Of a stretch of 64,000 nt of DNA, positions 53,403-63,988 are shown piece by piece. The translations under genes and the position numbers were made by a program. The DNA lies in NCBI RefSeq assembly GCF_900638385.1, contig NZ_LR134510.1, positions 868,001 to 932,000 on the forward strand, in the 5' to 3' direction. The DNA comes from Actinobacillus delphinicola. Its GTDB lineage: Bacteria; Pseudomonadota; Gammaproteobacteria; Enterobacterales; Pasteurellaceae. Numbering within the stretch: the first letter of the stretch is position 1; every line of letters begins with the position of its first letter. Under the pieces are notes generated by a model. It was not told the origin of the DNA. It made no database searches and saw only the letters and a program-made list of their open reading frames with translations.

Positions 53403-55121
53403 ATGAAAATTTCTGATTATATGGTTGACCTACTTAGTGCCGCAGGTGTGAAGCGGATCTGGGGGGTAACAGGCGATTCTCTCAATGGCTTAGTTGATAG
53501 TATGCGTAAACAAGGTCAGATTGAATGGGTTGGTACTCGTCATGAAGAAGTTGCTGCTTTTGCTGCTGGTGCCGAAGCTGGAATAACAGGGGAACTAGCT
53601 GTATGTGCAGGTTCTTGTGGCCCAGGTAATATGCACTTAATGAACGGTCTGTATAATTGTTATCGTAACCATACACCTGTCCTTGCTATTGCAAGTGATA
53701 TCCCATCTAGTGAAGTTGGAACAGACTATTTCCAAGAAACAGATCCTGTTTATCTTTACAAAGAATGTAGTGTTTATTGTCAAAAAATTACCAATCCAGA
53801 ACAAATGCCTCAAATCCTTGAAACTGCAATGCGTCAAGCCATTTTAAAACGTGGCGTTGCAACCATTGTAGTACCAGGCGATGTATTAGAAATGGATATG
53901 CCGAAAGGCGTGGGAATTAAATGGCAAAAACCTGAATTGCCACATTATTCTGCTTCAGCGGATGAATTGGCAAAATTAAGCGAAATGCTGAATAATTCTG
54001 AACATATTACTTTCTTCTGTGGTGCGGGTTGTAAAGATGCACGTGAAGAAGTCATTGCGTTAGCGAAAAAATTGAAGGCACCGATTGTGCACGCATTCCG
54101 TGGAAAAGAGTACATGGAATATGACAATCCAAATGATATGGGGATGACAGGGCTTTTAGGATTTGAATCAGGTTATCATGCACTAGAAAATGCAGATACG
54201 GTTCTACTCCTTGGTACTGGTTTCCCATTCCGTGCTTTCTATCCGAAGAATGCACGCATTATCCAAATTGATATTGATCCTGGTGCATTAGGCCGTCATA
54301 CCCAAATTGATCTTGGTATCGTTGCAGATATTAAAGAAACAGTGAGTGCTTTACTTCCTCTAGTCAAAGAAAATGACAATGAAGTGTTCTTGGATAATTG
54401 TTTAAAACATTATAAAAAGACACGAGCAGATTTTGATAGTAAAGCAGATATCAAACCAGGCGATAAACGTATTCATCCACAAACACTCTTTAAAATGATG
54501 AGTGATAAAGCAAATTCTGATGCGATATTTACTTTTGATGTGGGAACACCAACACTTTGGAGCGCACGTTTCTTAAAAATTGGTAAAGATCGTCGTTTAT
54601 TGGGCTCTTTCCACCACGGCAGTATGGCAAATGCGATGCCTATGGCATTAGGCGCACAAATTGTTGATCGTAATCGTCAAGTCATTGCGATGTGTGGAGA
54701 TGGTGGATTTTCAATGCTCATGGGAGATTTTTTAAGTCTTGTTGAGCATAAATTACCTGTTAAAATTGTTGTGTTAAATAACAGTTGTTTGTCTTTTGTT
54801 AATATTGAAATGATTGCCGCAGGGTATTTATCAACAGCAACTGATATGGTTAATCCAAGTTTTGCTGCAATTGCTGATGCGTGTGGTGTAAAAGGCTTTA
54901 AGGCAACTGAACCAGAAAACTTATCTAATACAATTGATGAATTCTTAGCTCACGATGGTCCTGCATTATTGGAAGTGATCACGGATAAAAATGAAATCGG
55001 TATGCCACCGAAAGTAACGAATGAACAACGCAAAGGGTTTGCGATCTACATGTTGAAAGCCGTCTTTAATGGACATGGTAATCAACTGATTGATATTGCA
55101 AAAACAAATCTTAGACGTTAG
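53403..55121 (+). CDS. poxB: Pyruvate dehydrogenase (quinone) / pyruvate oxidase
   Basis: 572 residues of the thiamine diphosphate enzyme family. N-terminal catalytic Glu region (GTRHEEVAAFAAGAEAG), central FAD/Rossmann part, and the ThDP motif MCGDGGFSMLMGDFLSLVEHKLPVKIVVLNN near residue 440. C-terminal region resembles the membrane-binding tail of PoxB. It oxidises pyruvate to acetate and passes electrons to quinone. AAGGAG precedes the ATG; upstream 53227-53402 shows no gene. Confidence 0.92.
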   Translation: MKISDYMVDLLSAAGVKRIWGVTGDSLNGLVDSMRKQGQIEWVGTRHEEVAAFAAGAEAGITGELAVCAGSCGPGNMHLMNGLYNCYRNHTPVLAIASDIPSSEVGTDYFQETDPVYLYKECSVYCQKITNPEQMPQILETAMRQAILKRGVATIVVPGDVLEMDMPKGVGIKWQKPELPHYSASADELAKLSEMLNNSEHITFFCGAGCKDAREEVIALAKKLKAPIVHAFRGKEYMEYDNPNDMGMTGLLGFESGYHALENADTVLLLGTGFPFRAFYPKNARIIQIDIDPGALGRHTQIDLGIVADIKETVSALLPLVKENDNEVFLDNCLKHYKKTRADFDSKADIKPGDKRIHPQTLFKMMSDKANSDAIFTFDVGTPTLWSARFLKIGKDRRLLGSFHHGSMANAMPMALGAQIVDRNRQVIAMCGDGGFSMLMGDFLSLVEHKLPVKIVVLNNSCLSFVNIEMIAAGYLSTATDMVNPSFAAIADACGVKGFKATEPENLSNTIDEFLAHDGPALLEVITDKNEIGMPPKVTNEQRKGFAIYMLKAVFNGHGNQLIDIAKTNLRR

Positions 55122-55132
55122 ATTTTTATAAA

Positions 55133-55186
55133 AAAACACGCCTCAAAAATCATAAATTTTTATGAAAATTGGGGCGTGTTTTATTA
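55133..55186 (+). terminator. Terminator after poxB
   Basis: AAAACACGCC/GGCGTGTTTT with inner pairing, followed by TATTATTTTT. Confidence 0.8.
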
Positions 55187-55194
55187 TTTTTAAT

Positions 55195-55228
55195 AAAAAA
55201 TAAAAGGGCGAAGATTAACTTCGCCCTA
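55195..55228 (-). terminator. Terminator after the efflux operon
   Basis: GGGCGAAG/CTTCGCCC (55206-55226); on the minus strand it is followed by TTTTATTTTTT. Confidence 0.85.
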
Positions 55229-55244
55229 ATTGTTTTAAGCAAGA

Positions 55245-58200
55245 TTACTCAGTTGTTTTTGATTTTTCTGCTAAGGCAGAGGGTTTATTTTCATCAAAAA
55301 CTTTAAGAGGTTTATGACGTGTCGCTAGGTAAGTATAAATTACCGGTAAGATAAATAAGGTAAAGAATGTTCCGATACCTAAACCTGATACGATAACGAT
55401 ACCAATACTAAAGCGTGAAACTGCCCCAGCGCCGCTTGCATAGAGGAGTGGGATTAAACCCGCAATCATCGCTGCTACTGTCATTAAGATTGGGCGTAAA
55501 CGAATTTTAGCCGCAATCATAATCGCTTCAATACGTGACTTACCTTGTAATTGTTCTTCTTTTGCGACTTCACACATTAAAATACCGTGTTTAGTAATTA
55601 GACCGATTAATGTAATAAGCCCAACTTCCGAATAGATATTTAATGTTGCCCCTGCAACAGGATCACGTGGGAAGGAGCAAATATTAAGGACTAATAATGC
55701 ACCACTCACTGCAAGTGGAACAGATACTAAGATAACCAACGGATCACGGAAAGATTCAAATTGAATAGCTAATACAAGATAAATGATCAATATCGCTAAA
55801 ACGAAGGTGAGTGCAAGCGTACTGCCTTCTTGTACATATTGACGAGCTTCACCTCTAAAGTTAATTTGATAACTTTTCGGTAAATCTTGTTTTGCTGTTG
55901 TTTCCAACCATTTCACCGCATCTCCCATAGAAACGCCAGGCATCTGTACAGCAGAAATCGTTGCCGCATTAAGCTGGTTAAAACGAGGTAATGAAGCAGG
56001 TGAAGATTCAACGTGCATAGTGATAATGCTAGAAAGCGGAATAGATTCACCACTAGCAGTTTTTACGAAGAATTTTTTCAAACTTTCTGGTGATAGGCGA
56101 TCAGCACGTTTTACTTGAGCAATAACTTTATAGGCACGCCCATCGATATTTACACGAGTAATAGTCGGAGCCGCTAAATAGCTACCTAATGCATTAGCAA
56201 TTTGTTGCATTGAAATGCCGTAAGTACGGGCTTTATTACGATCGATTTGTAGATCAACCTCTGCCGTATCAAATTTTAAATCAAGGCTTGAAAAAATAAA
56301 TTTACCTGACTTACGCATTTTTTCTAAAAACTCTTGAGCAATTGGTGCTAATTTACGATAGCTATCATTTGTACTGATGACGAATCCAATTGGTGGTCCC
56401 ATTTCTCCCGTATTAATTTCTGGAAAACCGAAAGCAGAAATACTCATTTCTGGAATAGCTTTTGCCTGACGGTTAATCTTCGCTGAAATTTGAGCTTGGG
56501 TTTCTTTACGATCTGCCCAGTCTTTTAACATTACAATACTAATTGCTTGATTGCTCGTTGGATTACCTGAGATGACCATCTGTGATGTGACATTCGGATT
56601 TTTCTTAACGAGGTTTTCAAACTGTTTCATTGAATCTTGAACGTAGTCAATGTTTGCCATTGCAGGCGCATTACCCATTACAAAGAACGCACCTTTATCC
56701 TCTTGCGGTACCATTTCGGTTGGTAAAGAACGGAGTAGGAATGGTAGGGTAATGAAAATACCTACCGCAAAAGCAAGTGCCCAACCACGATAATACATAA
56801 TTAAGTTGAGTATTTTGAGGTAAGATTGCGTTACTTTGTTTAAAGTGGAATCTACAATCTGCTCAAATTTACTTGGGTTATCATTTTCTTTCATCAACTT
56901 ACTACACATCATTGGTGAAAGTGTCAGAGCGATGATACCTGAGATAAATACGGTGCCCGCTAAGGTTAGAGCAAATTCTTTAAAAAGTGAACCTGTAATC
57001 CCACCCGTTAAGGCAATAGGTGCATAAACCGCTACGAGTGTTAGGGTCATAGAAATAACAGGAACAGCAATTTCACGTGTACCAATAATAGCCGCACGGA
57101 AAGCTGTTTCTCCCCCTTTAACATGGCGGTCCACATTTTCTAATACAACGATCGCATCATCTACAACTAGCCCGATTGCAAGAATCATTGCCAGAAGTGT
57201 CATTAAGTTTATGGTAAATCCACAAACTTGTAGTAAGAAAATTACCCCAATCAATGAAAGTGGAATTGTGACAATCGGTACAAGGATTGCACGCAATGAA
57301 CCGATAAAGAGCAAAATAACGATTAATACGATAACAGTTGCTTCAACAATGGTTTTAATTACTTCGTGAATAGAACTATCAATTGATAAAGTAGAATCGT
57401 ATAACACGGAAGTATTGATGCCGTTTGGTAATGCTGCTTTGATTTGAGCATAAAGAGGCATAATAGCTTTTACCACGTCAATCGGGTTAGCAGTTGAATT
57501 TGCCTCAATCGATAAAATTACAGCATTTTTACCATTTGCTGTAGCACGTACCTTATCACTTGCTTTGTTGAGCTCCACCGTTGCGATATCTTTTAGGCGA
57601 ACAATATGATTATCTTTATCGGAAATGATTAAATTTTTTAATTCATCAATCGTATTGGTAGTGGTATTAATCTTATTACGATAGGTTACATAATAGCCAT
57701 TCTCACTTCCTGCGGCAGCTTGTAAGTTATTCGCAGTGAGCACTTGCATAACTTGTGATATAGAGAGATGTTGAGCTGCGAGTTTTTCTGGATCAAACCA
57801 AATACGCATTGCATAATCGGCAGCTCCGAAAATATCAACTTGTGCGATACCAGGAATCGTGAAAAATTGTGGTTTTACAACGCGCTCAATATAGTCCGTT
57901 ACTTGACTTGCGTTAAGTTTATTGGAATAGAATTGGAAATAAATAATCCCTGTCCCACCACTACTTGAGGTAATTACGGGATCTTCAATACCTGTTGGTA
58001 ATTTAGAACGGACAGCATTTACTTTAGATAAAATATCAGCCAACGCTTCATTTGGGTTGGTATTCAATTTCATCTTGATTGTAATGTTTGAACTACCTGG
58101 ACTACTTGAAGATGAAATGTAGTCAATATTATTTGCTTGAGCAATAGATTCTTCTAGCGTAGATGTAACAAAAGATTGCATTAATCCCGCATCTGCACCT

Positions 58201-58355
58201 GGATAGATCGTTGATACATTCAGAACAGTTGTTGTCATCTCAGGATATTGCCGTACGTTAAGTTTAGCTAACGCTTGTAATCCTAAAATTACAATTAGCA
58301 AACTAATAGAAGCGGCTAATACAGGACGACGAATAAAAATATCAGTAAATTTCAT
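55245..58355 (-). CDS. acrB: RND multidrug efflux permease, AcrB-like
   Basis: 1036 residues with the twelve-helix HAE1 layout: N-terminal FIRRPVLAASISLLIVILGL, two large periplasmic loops, TM4 proton-relay Asp pair (AIGLVVDDAIVVLENV, near residue 405), and C-terminal helices. Proton-driven export through a tripartite pump. Downstream of the adaptor gene by nine bases. Counterpart of the Haemophilus acrB locus. Confidence 0.93.
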   Translation of the reverse strand: MKFTDIFIRRPVLAASISLLIVILGLQALAKLNVRQYPEMTTTVLNVSTIYPGADAGLMQSFVTSTLEESIAQANNIDYISSSSSPGSSNITIKMKLNTNPNEALADILSKVNAVRSKLPTGIEDPVITSSSGGTGIIYFQFYSNKLNASQVTDYIERVVKPQFFTIPGIAQVDIFGAADYAMRIWFDPEKLAAQHLSISQVMQVLTANNLQAAAGSENGYYVTYRNKINTTTNTIDELKNLIISDKDNHIVRLKDIATVELNKASDKVRATANGKNAVILSIEANSTANPIDVVKAIMPLYAQIKAALPNGINTSVLYDSTLSIDSSIHEVIKTIVEATVIVLIVILLFIGSLRAILVPIVTIPLSLIGVIFLLQVCGFTINLMTLLAMILAIGLVVDDAIVVLENVDRHVKGGETAFRAAIIGTREIAVPVISMTLTLVAVYAPIALTGGITGSLFKEFALTLAGTVFISGIIALTLSPMMCSKLMKENDNPSKFEQIVDSTLNKVTQSYLKILNLIMYYRGWALAFAVGIFITLPFLLRSLPTEMVPQEDKGAFFVMGNAPAMANIDYVQDSMKQFENLVKKNPNVTSQMVISGNPTSNQAISIVMLKDWADRKETQAQISAKINRQAKAIPEMSISAFGFPEINTGEMGPPIGFVISTNDSYRKLAPIAQEFLEKMRKSGKFIFSSLDLKFDTAEVDLQIDRNKARTYGISMQQIANALGSYLAAPTITRVNIDGRAYKVIAQVKRADRLSPESLKKFFVKTASGESIPLSSIITMHVESSPASLPRFNQLNAATISAVQMPGVSMGDAVKWLETTAKQDLPKSYQINFRGEARQYVQEGSTLALTFVLAILIIYLVLAIQFESFRDPLVILVSVPLAVSGALLVLNICSFPRDPVAGATLNIYSEVGLITLIGLITKHGILMCEVAKEEQLQGKSRIEAIMIAAKIRLRPILMTVAAMIAGLIPLLYASGAGAVSRFSIGIVIVSGLGIGTFFTLFILPVIYTYLATRHKPLKVFDENKPSALAEKSKTTE

Positions 58356-58364
58356 CGTGCTTCC

Positions 58365-59579
58365 TTATAGATTACCTGGATCTTTAGGTGGTGTTACCCC
58401 AATAAGTGGTTTGTTTTCCACATATACGAGTGAATTGTTGTTTAAGCGTTGCATACCGCCAACAACAAATCTTTCACCAAATTTGAAGTTATCCTGTGCT
58501 AGATGTGCATAAGTGCTACGGCGATCTAAAACGGTGATTGGCGTTTGTTTTACGCGGTAAACATTCTCAAGATTACGTTTTTGAGCAAACATTTGTGTAT
58601 TAGCTAAAGCATCTTTCTCGTCTTTAGATAGTGGGGACAAGATATAGATAAAGTTACCGTACATATTGTAGCTAACCGCAATTTGCGGTACGACAAATTG
58701 GTTTTCTTCTGTACTGACTTGTACGCTCAAGCGGACAAACATACCAGACATGAGCGGATATTTTTCTTGGTTTTTAAATACGGCTTGTACTTCAACTAAC
58801 CCGGTATTTGCATCAACAGCGGGATCTATCGCTGTAATGGTTGCAGTGAAAGTTTGATTTGGGTAAGCGTCTGTTGTTGCAAGAACTTTTTGACCTACAT
58901 GTAGGAGATCAAGGTGTTTTTCGGAAATACCAAAATCAACCTTCATTTGGCTATGATCTTCTACGCGGATAATATCTGTTCCTACATTAACAAATTGTCC
59001 AACATTGACTTTCACAATCCCTGCAATGCCTGAGAATGGTGCAACGATCTGACGGCGGTTAATTCCAGCTTCCATTGATTTAATGCTTGCGACGAGAGAA
59101 TCATAAGCCGCTTTAGCGTTATCTAATTCTTGTTTAGAAACACTTTGGGTTTTATATAATTTTACGTAACTATGATAAGTTTGAGCGACAGAGGCAAGTT
59201 TCGCTTTGCTTGCATTTAATTGTGCGATTTCAACGTGACTGTCAAGACGTACTAAGACTTCACCTTTTTTTACCAACTGACCTGATTTCACCAAAATTTC
59301 AGATACCACGCCAGATGCTTGGGATTGCAACATCGTTCCCTGGTTTGGGCGGATAGTTGCTGAGGTTTGAATTTCTGGAATCCAGGTTTGTGGTTTAAAA
59401 GTTTCTACCGTGACAGGTTCTGCTTGTTGTGGTAAATGCGACAAAATTTTATTTGTCATATAACTTTTCACAAAATTTGCACCAATCATAATAATGAAAA
59501 TAACTAAAATAATGATGAGTGCAATTTTGAGAATAATTCCATGTTTTCTAGGTGGTTTTTTAGTTTGCTCAATAGACAT
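58365..59579 (-). CDS. acrA: RND efflux periplasmic adaptor, AcrA-like
   Basis: 404 residues. N-terminal membrane anchor (IALIIILVIFIIMIGANFV), lipoyl-like halves (GVVSEILVKSGQLVKKGEVLVRLD and IVAPFSGIAGIVKVNVGQFVNVG), a helical hairpin between them and a beta-barrel domain. Links AcrB to an outer-membrane channel encoded elsewhere. Middle gene of acrRAB. Confidence 0.93.
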   Translation of the reverse strand: MSIEQTKKPPRKHGIILKIALIIILVIFIIMIGANFVKSYMTNKILSHLPQQAEPVTVETFKPQTWIPEIQTSATIRPNQGTMLQSQASGVVSEILVKSGQLVKKGEVLVRLDSHVEIAQLNASKAKLASVAQTYHSYVKLYKTQSVSKQELDNAKAAYDSLVASIKSMEAGINRRQIVAPFSGIAGIVKVNVGQFVNVGTDIIRVEDHSQMKVDFGISEKHLDLLHVGQKVLATTDAYPNQTFTATITAIDPAVDANTGLVEVQAVFKNQEKYPLMSGMFVRLSVQVSTEENQFVVPQIAVSYNMYGNFIYILSPLSKDEKDALANTQMFAQKRNLENVYRVKQTPITVLDRRSTYAHLAQDNFKFGERFVVGGMQRLNNNSLVYVENKPLIGVTPPKDPGNL

Positions 59580-59600
59580 AATTGCTCCACAAAATAGAAG

Positions 59601-60173
59601 TTAACTGTTAGCTATAGCATTGTAGCTACAACTAATTACCGTTTTTTTTAGTTGCTCGTCAAAACTAAATTGAGATAAGAGGTTATCCAATGCTTGACGG
59701 ATAACTGAACCAATACTTAGGTTCCATAGAACAGTTGTCGGCAGATTAACGATTTCTCCTGATTCGATCCCTTTTTTACAAAATTGGGCCCAAACACCTT
59801 GCTTACTTTTTTCTGCCATTTTGCAAAGCTCAGGTAGATGGGGTAAGGATTGGTATTGATTGTGATTTACAATAATACGTGGGTTATCCTGTAGAAAATT
59901 CCAAAGGTTATTCCACATTGTTTCGTATTGCTCAAATAATGAGAGATTTGGATTATAATTTCGTTTAAGTACCACTTGGAAAGTATCAAAAATATGTTGA
60001 GCAAGTTTTTTGAGGAGATCTTCCTTATTTTGAAAATAGAGATAGATTGTTCCTGCTGAAATTCCCGCTTCTTTGGCAATTTTCTGCATAGAAAGCCCTT
60101 GTAAACCATACTCAGCCATTAACATTTCCGTGGCATTGAAAATTTTTTCCACCATCGTAGGGTTAGACATCAT
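59601..60173 (-). CDS. acrR: TetR/AcrR family repressor of the efflux operon
   Basis: 190 residues. The N-terminal TetR helix-turn-helix is clear (IFNATEMLMAEYGLQGLSMQKIAKEAGISAGTIYLYFQNKEDLLKKL, residues 11-57). First gene of the acrRAB operon; a perfect 14-base palindrome 33 bases upstream is the likely autoregulatory operator. The true start may be the second Met. Confidence 0.92.
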   Translation of the reverse strand: MMSNPTMVEKIFNATEMLMAEYGLQGLSMQKIAKEAGISAGTIYLYFQNKEDLLKKLAQHIFDTFQVVLKRNYNPNLSLFEQYETMWNNLWNFLQDNPRIIVNHNQYQSLPHLPELCKMAEKSKQGVWAQFCKKGIESGEIVNLPTTVLWNLSIGSVIRQALDNLLSQFSFDEQLKKTVISCSYNAIANS

Positions 60174-60206
60174 ATTTCCTTTTAAAATGAGGTTAAAATA
60201 ACATTG

Positions 60207-60220
60207 AATGAACGTTCATT
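60207..60220. promoter_or_regulatory. Probable AcrR operator palindrome
   Basis: AATGAACGTTCATT, a perfect 14-base palindrome in the divergent region between acrR and ftsE. TetR-type repressors of this family bind sites with TGAACG/CGTTCA arms. The same region (60174-60398) contains TATAAT at 60362-60367, a possible -10 for ftsE. Confidence 0.75.
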
Positions 60221-60398
60221 TATTTTATGAGTCTTTTTTTAAATTTTCAATTGATGAATTGAAAAAAAATTCGACTCTTTACGTATAAAAAGACAACTAA
60301 AATGGGGGAAAAGATTAGAATATCAGAGAATTGTTGCATTTTTTTTCCGCAAAAAATCTTTTATAATCGTAAAACTAATAAGAAAGAGGCAGATCAAG

Positions 60399-61052
60399 AT
60401 GATTCGTTTTGAAGATGTGAGCAAAGTTTACTCTGGTGGGAAAAAGAGTGCCTTACAAGGAATTAATATTTTTCTTCCTAAAAATAGTTTAACGTATTTA
60501 ATTGGACATTCTGGAGCGGGTAAGACAACGTTATTAAAGCTAATTATGGGATTAGAACGAGCTAACGGTGGTCGAATTTTTTTTGATAATCATGATATTA
60601 CACGGCTCCCTGCTCGAGAAATGCCTTTTTTACGTCGTCAAATAGGTATGGTTCACCAAGAAGATAACCTGCTTTTACATAAAACTGTTTTAGAAAATGT
60701 AGAATTACCCCTTATTATTGCAGGGTTATCATTGAAACAAGCACAAGGCTATGCTCGAGCCGCACTAGAAAAGGTTGGTCTTAAAGGATATGAAAATTAT
60801 TATCCTCGTTCTTTATCTGGCGGGGAGCGTCAGCGAGTTGATATTGCTAGAGCGATTGTTCATCGTCCCAAAATTTTATTGGCCGATGAACCAACGGGAA
60901 ATTTAGATCAAAAATTATCTCGTGAAATTTTTAGTTTATTTGCGAATCTAAACCAAACAGGAATGACGGTGTTGATCGCTACGCATAATCTTGAAGTTTT
61001 AAGACAGCGTCCTTTCCGCTGTATCCATTTAAATCAAGGACATCTTGTCTGA
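60399..61052 (+). CDS. ftsE: Cell division ATP-binding protein FtsE
   Basis: 217 residues, ABC ATPase. Walker A GHSGAGKTTLLKL near residue 38, signature LSGGERQRVDIARAIVHRPKILLADEPTGNLD with Walker B. Works with FtsX at the divisome to control peptidoglycan hydrolases. Overlaps or abuts ftsX. Confidence 0.96.
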   Translation: MIRFEDVSKVYSGGKKSALQGINIFLPKNSLTYLIGHSGAGKTTLLKLIMGLERANGGRIFFDNHDITRLPAREMPFLRRQIGMVHQEDNLLLHKTVLENVELPLIIAGLSLKQAQGYARAALEKVGLKGYENYYPRSLSGGERQRVDIARAIVHRPKILLADEPTGNLDQKLSREIFSLFANLNQTGMTVLIATHNLEVLRQRPFRCIHLNQGHLV

Positions 61053-61062
61053 GGAAAAAATT

Positions 61063-61986
61063 ATGTCCAATCTTTCTTTGTGGGGGAGTCAACAGGCTTA
61101 TGCATGGCGACAAACCCTTAATGAATTATGGCACGAAAAATGCTCAAGTTTGTTAATAATTATCGTTATTGCGATTACATTTAGTTTGCCAAGTTTAAGC
61201 TATGTATTGTGGAAAAATACGCAACATCTGGAACAGCAATTTCCGATACGTGGCGAAATGACTCTCTTTTTAAAAAAAGGGACAAATGAGCAAGTACGTA
61301 ATCAATTATTAGATAAGTTGCACATGCAACCAAGCGTAGAAAAGGCTTTTTATTTATCGCCACAAATGAGCTTACAAAGTTTGAAACAACAAGGGCTAGA
61401 GGAAGCAGTAGGCTGGTTTACAGATAGTCAGCTTCCGTCAGCGATTGTTGTTCAACTTAAACAAAGTCAGCGAGATGTGAATAAAATTCAAATGTTGAGC
61501 GAGCAATTTGCGAAGTTACAAGGTGTAGAACAGGTCCAATTTGAGAAGGCTTTTCTGCAAAAAATTTCGGCACTATCAGCACTTTTTGCTAAAATTAGTA
61601 CATTTTGTACTGTGCTGATGTTTATTTCCGTTGTGTTGATTATTTCTAACAGTATTCGTGCAGAAGTTTACAGTAGTAAGAAACAAATTGAAGTAATGCA
61701 GATTTTAGGTGCGACGAAAGGCTTTATTATGCGTCCATTCCTTTATCGAGGAATTTTATTTGTTGTATTTGGTAGCTTTTTAGGATGTTTATTAAGTTTC
61801 TTCTTACTTCGTGAATTTTCACAAGATGTTGCTGCTATTTCCGCATTATTTCATCAAAAATTTCAATTAATTAACTTAACATTAACGGATATTGCCACCT
61901 TTGTTTTAATTGGTGGTTTACTTGGGTATTTTAGTGCGAATTTTTCGACTTTACGTTATATCAAGCAATTAGAACGTGATAATTAA
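61063..61986 (+). CDS. ftsX: Cell division protein FtsX
   Basis: 307 residues from ATG 61063 (GAGGA upstream; a TTG at 61045 is in frame). Four membrane segments: [21 protein letters not shown], then [44 protein letters not shown] and [19 protein letters not shown], with a periplasmic loop after the first. Permease-like partner of FtsE. Confidence 0.94.
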   Translation: MSNLSLWGSQQAYAWRQTLNELWHEKCSSLLIIIVIAITFSLPSLSYVLWKNTQHLEQQFPIRGEMTLFLKKGTNEQVRNQLLDKLHMQPSVEKAFYLSPQMSLQSLKQQGLEEAVGWFTDSQLPSAIVVQLKQSQRDVNKIQMLSEQFAKLQGVEQVQFEKAFLQKISALSALFAKISTFCTVLMFISVVLIISNSIRAEVYSSKKQIEVMQILGATKGFIMRPFLYRGILFVVFGSFLGCLLSFFLLREFSQDVAAISALFHQKFQLINLTLTDIATFVLIGGLLGYFSANFSTLRYIKQLERDN

Positions 61987-61999
61987 AAAAGGAATACGA

Positions 62000-63121
62000 A
62001 TGAAAAAAGTTGGTTTTATCGGTTGGCGAGGTATGGTTGGATCTGTATTAATGGAGCGTATGCAACAAGAATCAGATTTTAGTCAGTTGACCCCTATTTT
62101 CTTTACGACTTCTCAAGTAGGGCAAGTTGCTCCTCAGTTTGATGGTACTAGCGTATCTCAACCATTACAAGATGCCTATGATTTAGATCTTTTAAGCCAA
62201 CTCGATATTATTGTAACTTGTCAAGGTGGTGATTATACCCATGAAGTTTATCCTAAATTGAAGGAACGCAATTGGCAAGGATATTGGATTGACGCATCAT
62301 CTGCATTGCGTATGGAAAAGGATGCAATAATTGTACTTGATCCAGTTAATCAGACCGTTATTGATCGTGCAATTCAGCAAGGTATTAAAACGTTTGTTGG
62401 TGGAAACTGTACAGTAAGTTTAATGCTTATGGCATTAGGTGGGCTTTTTGATAAAGGGCTGGTGGAATGGGTTTCCGTGGCTACTTATCAAGCCGCTTCA
62501 GGTGCAGGTGCGAAAAATATGCGTGAGCTTCTCCAGCAAATGGGCGTATTAGAAAACGTAGTTACAAATGAACTTAAAAATCCAGCTAGTGAAATTTTGT
62601 TTATTGAAAAGAAAGTAACTGAAACGATGCGCTCAGCAGAATTTCCAACGGAATATTTTGGCGCACCACTTGCAGGGAGTTTGATTCCATGGATTGATAA
62701 AGCTATGTCGAATGGACAAACCCGAGAAGAATGGAAAGGGATGGTCGAAACCAATAAGATTTTGGGAAATGAAGGGGAGCCCATTGCAGTTGATGGATAT
62801 TGTGTTCGTATTGGTGCATTACGCTGCCATAGTCAGGCTTTTACCATTAAATTAAAAGAAAATATTTCATTAGCTCAAGTGGAAGAACTTTTGAGCCAAC
62901 ATAATCCTTGGGTAAAAGTGATTCCTAATCAGCGTGAAGCGACAATTAAGGAACTTACACCTGCAGCGGTTACTGGAACCTTAAATATTGCAGTTGGAAG
63001 ATTACGGAAATTGGCAATGGGCGAACAATATCTAGGCGCATTTACCGTAGGCGATCAATTATTATGGGGAGCTGCAGAACCTGTACGCCGTATATTGATG
63101 CAACTAGCTACCGTTGCTTAG
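62000..63121 (+). CDS. asd: Aspartate-semialdehyde dehydrogenase
   Basis: 373 residues from ATG 62000 with AAAAGGA upstream; the frame extends back into ftsX. N-terminal [20 protein letters not shown] nucleotide-binding motif, catalytic Cys in [18 protein letters not shown], and AAGAKNM-type block ([17 protein letters not shown]). Makes aspartate semialdehyde for lysine/diaminopimelate, threonine and methionine synthesis. Confidence 0.96.
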   Translation: MKKVGFIGWRGMVGSVLMERMQQESDFSQLTPIFFTTSQVGQVAPQFDGTSVSQPLQDAYDLDLLSQLDIIVTCQGGDYTHEVYPKLKERNWQGYWIDASSALRMEKDAIIVLDPVNQTVIDRAIQQGIKTFVGGNCTVSLMLMALGGLFDKGLVEWVSVATYQAASGAGAKNMRELLQQMGVLENVVTNELKNPASEILFIEKKVTETMRSAEFPTEYFGAPLAGSLIPWIDKAMSNGQTREEWKGMVETNKILGNEGEPIAVDGYCVRIGALRCHSQAFTIKLKENISLAQVEELLSQHNPWVKVIPNQREATIKELTPAAVTGTLNIAVGRLRKLAMGEQYLGAFTVGDQLLWGAAEPVRRILMQLATVA

Positions 63122-63152
63122 CGACAATTTAGTCCGATAAAGGAAAATTGAG

Positions 63153-63923
63153 ATGAAAAAACAATTATCAAAAGCGGGTAAAGCCATGGTGGTGGCTGTG
63201 ACAAGTGTATGTTTACTTAGTGCTTGTGCAACCATTGATCCTAAAACGGGAGAACGTAAGGATCCGTTGGAAAAATTTAACCGTGCAATGTGGAATATCA
63301 ATTATAACTATTTGGATCCTTATATCCTCAAACCTGCGGCTGAAGGATGGAAAAATTATGTTCCTACGCCATTGCGTGTCGGGTTGGTTAATGTTGCAAA
63401 TAACTTAGATGAACCTGCAAGTTTTGTGAACTACTTACTTGAAGGAAAACCAAAAATTGCAATGATACATTTTACACGTTTTTGGTTTAATACTATCTTT
63501 GGGATTGGTGGCTTAATTGATTGGGCGGATAAAATTCCAGGTTTAACCGTTTCTCAGGATACGGAAAGACGTTTTGGTGATACCTTAGGTGTGTATGGGG
63601 TAAAAACAGGACCTTATGTGATGTTGCCTGCTTATGGTCCAGCAACTCCTCGAGAAGATCTGGGTAATCTTGCTGACTATACATATCCAGTATTTTCATT
63701 ACTCGAATGGCCTGCAGGGCTGGCAAAATATGTTGTTCAGGGTTTGGATAAACGCGCAGCGTTGTTAGGAAAAGGAAAATTATTAAAAGATTCTCAGGAC
63801 CCTTATATTATGTTCCGTGAAGCCTATTTCCAGAATTTAAATTATCGTATTCATGGTGATAAAGCAGTAGCAAAACCAGAACCTCAACTTTCTCAAGCTG
63901 ATCTTGACGAAATAGATGGTTAG
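63153..63923 (+). CDS. mlaA: Outer-membrane lipid asymmetry lipoprotein MlaA (VacJ)
   Basis: 256 residues. Signal peptide with lipobox (VCLLSACATID, Cys near residue 25). Family blocks: DPLEKFNRAMWNINYNYLDPYILKPAAEGWKNYVPTPLR, DTLGVYGVKTGPYVMLPAYGPATPRE. Removes misplaced phospholipid from the outer leaflet as the outer-membrane part of the Mla system. Confidence 0.95.
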   Translation: MKKQLSKAGKAMVVAVTSVCLLSACATIDPKTGERKDPLEKFNRAMWNINYNYLDPYILKPAAEGWKNYVPTPLRVGLVNVANNLDEPASFVNYLLEGKPKIAMIHFTRFWFNTIFGIGGLIDWADKIPGLTVSQDTERRFGDTLGVYGVKTGPYVMLPAYGPATPREDLGNLADYTYPVFSLLEWPAGLAKYVVQGLDKRAALLGKGKLLKDSQDPYIMFREAYFQNLNYRIHGDKAVAKPEPQLSQADLDEIDG

Positions 63924-63945
63924 CCGAGAAACATATCATTTATAG

Positions 63946-63988
63946 AAAGATCCTTTCTTACCTGTGGATAAGTTAGGATCTTTTTTTA
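63946..63988 (+). terminator. Terminator after mlaA
   Basis: AAAGATCC/GGATCTTT arms (63946-63953 with 63976-63983) followed by a T run. Confidence 0.82.
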
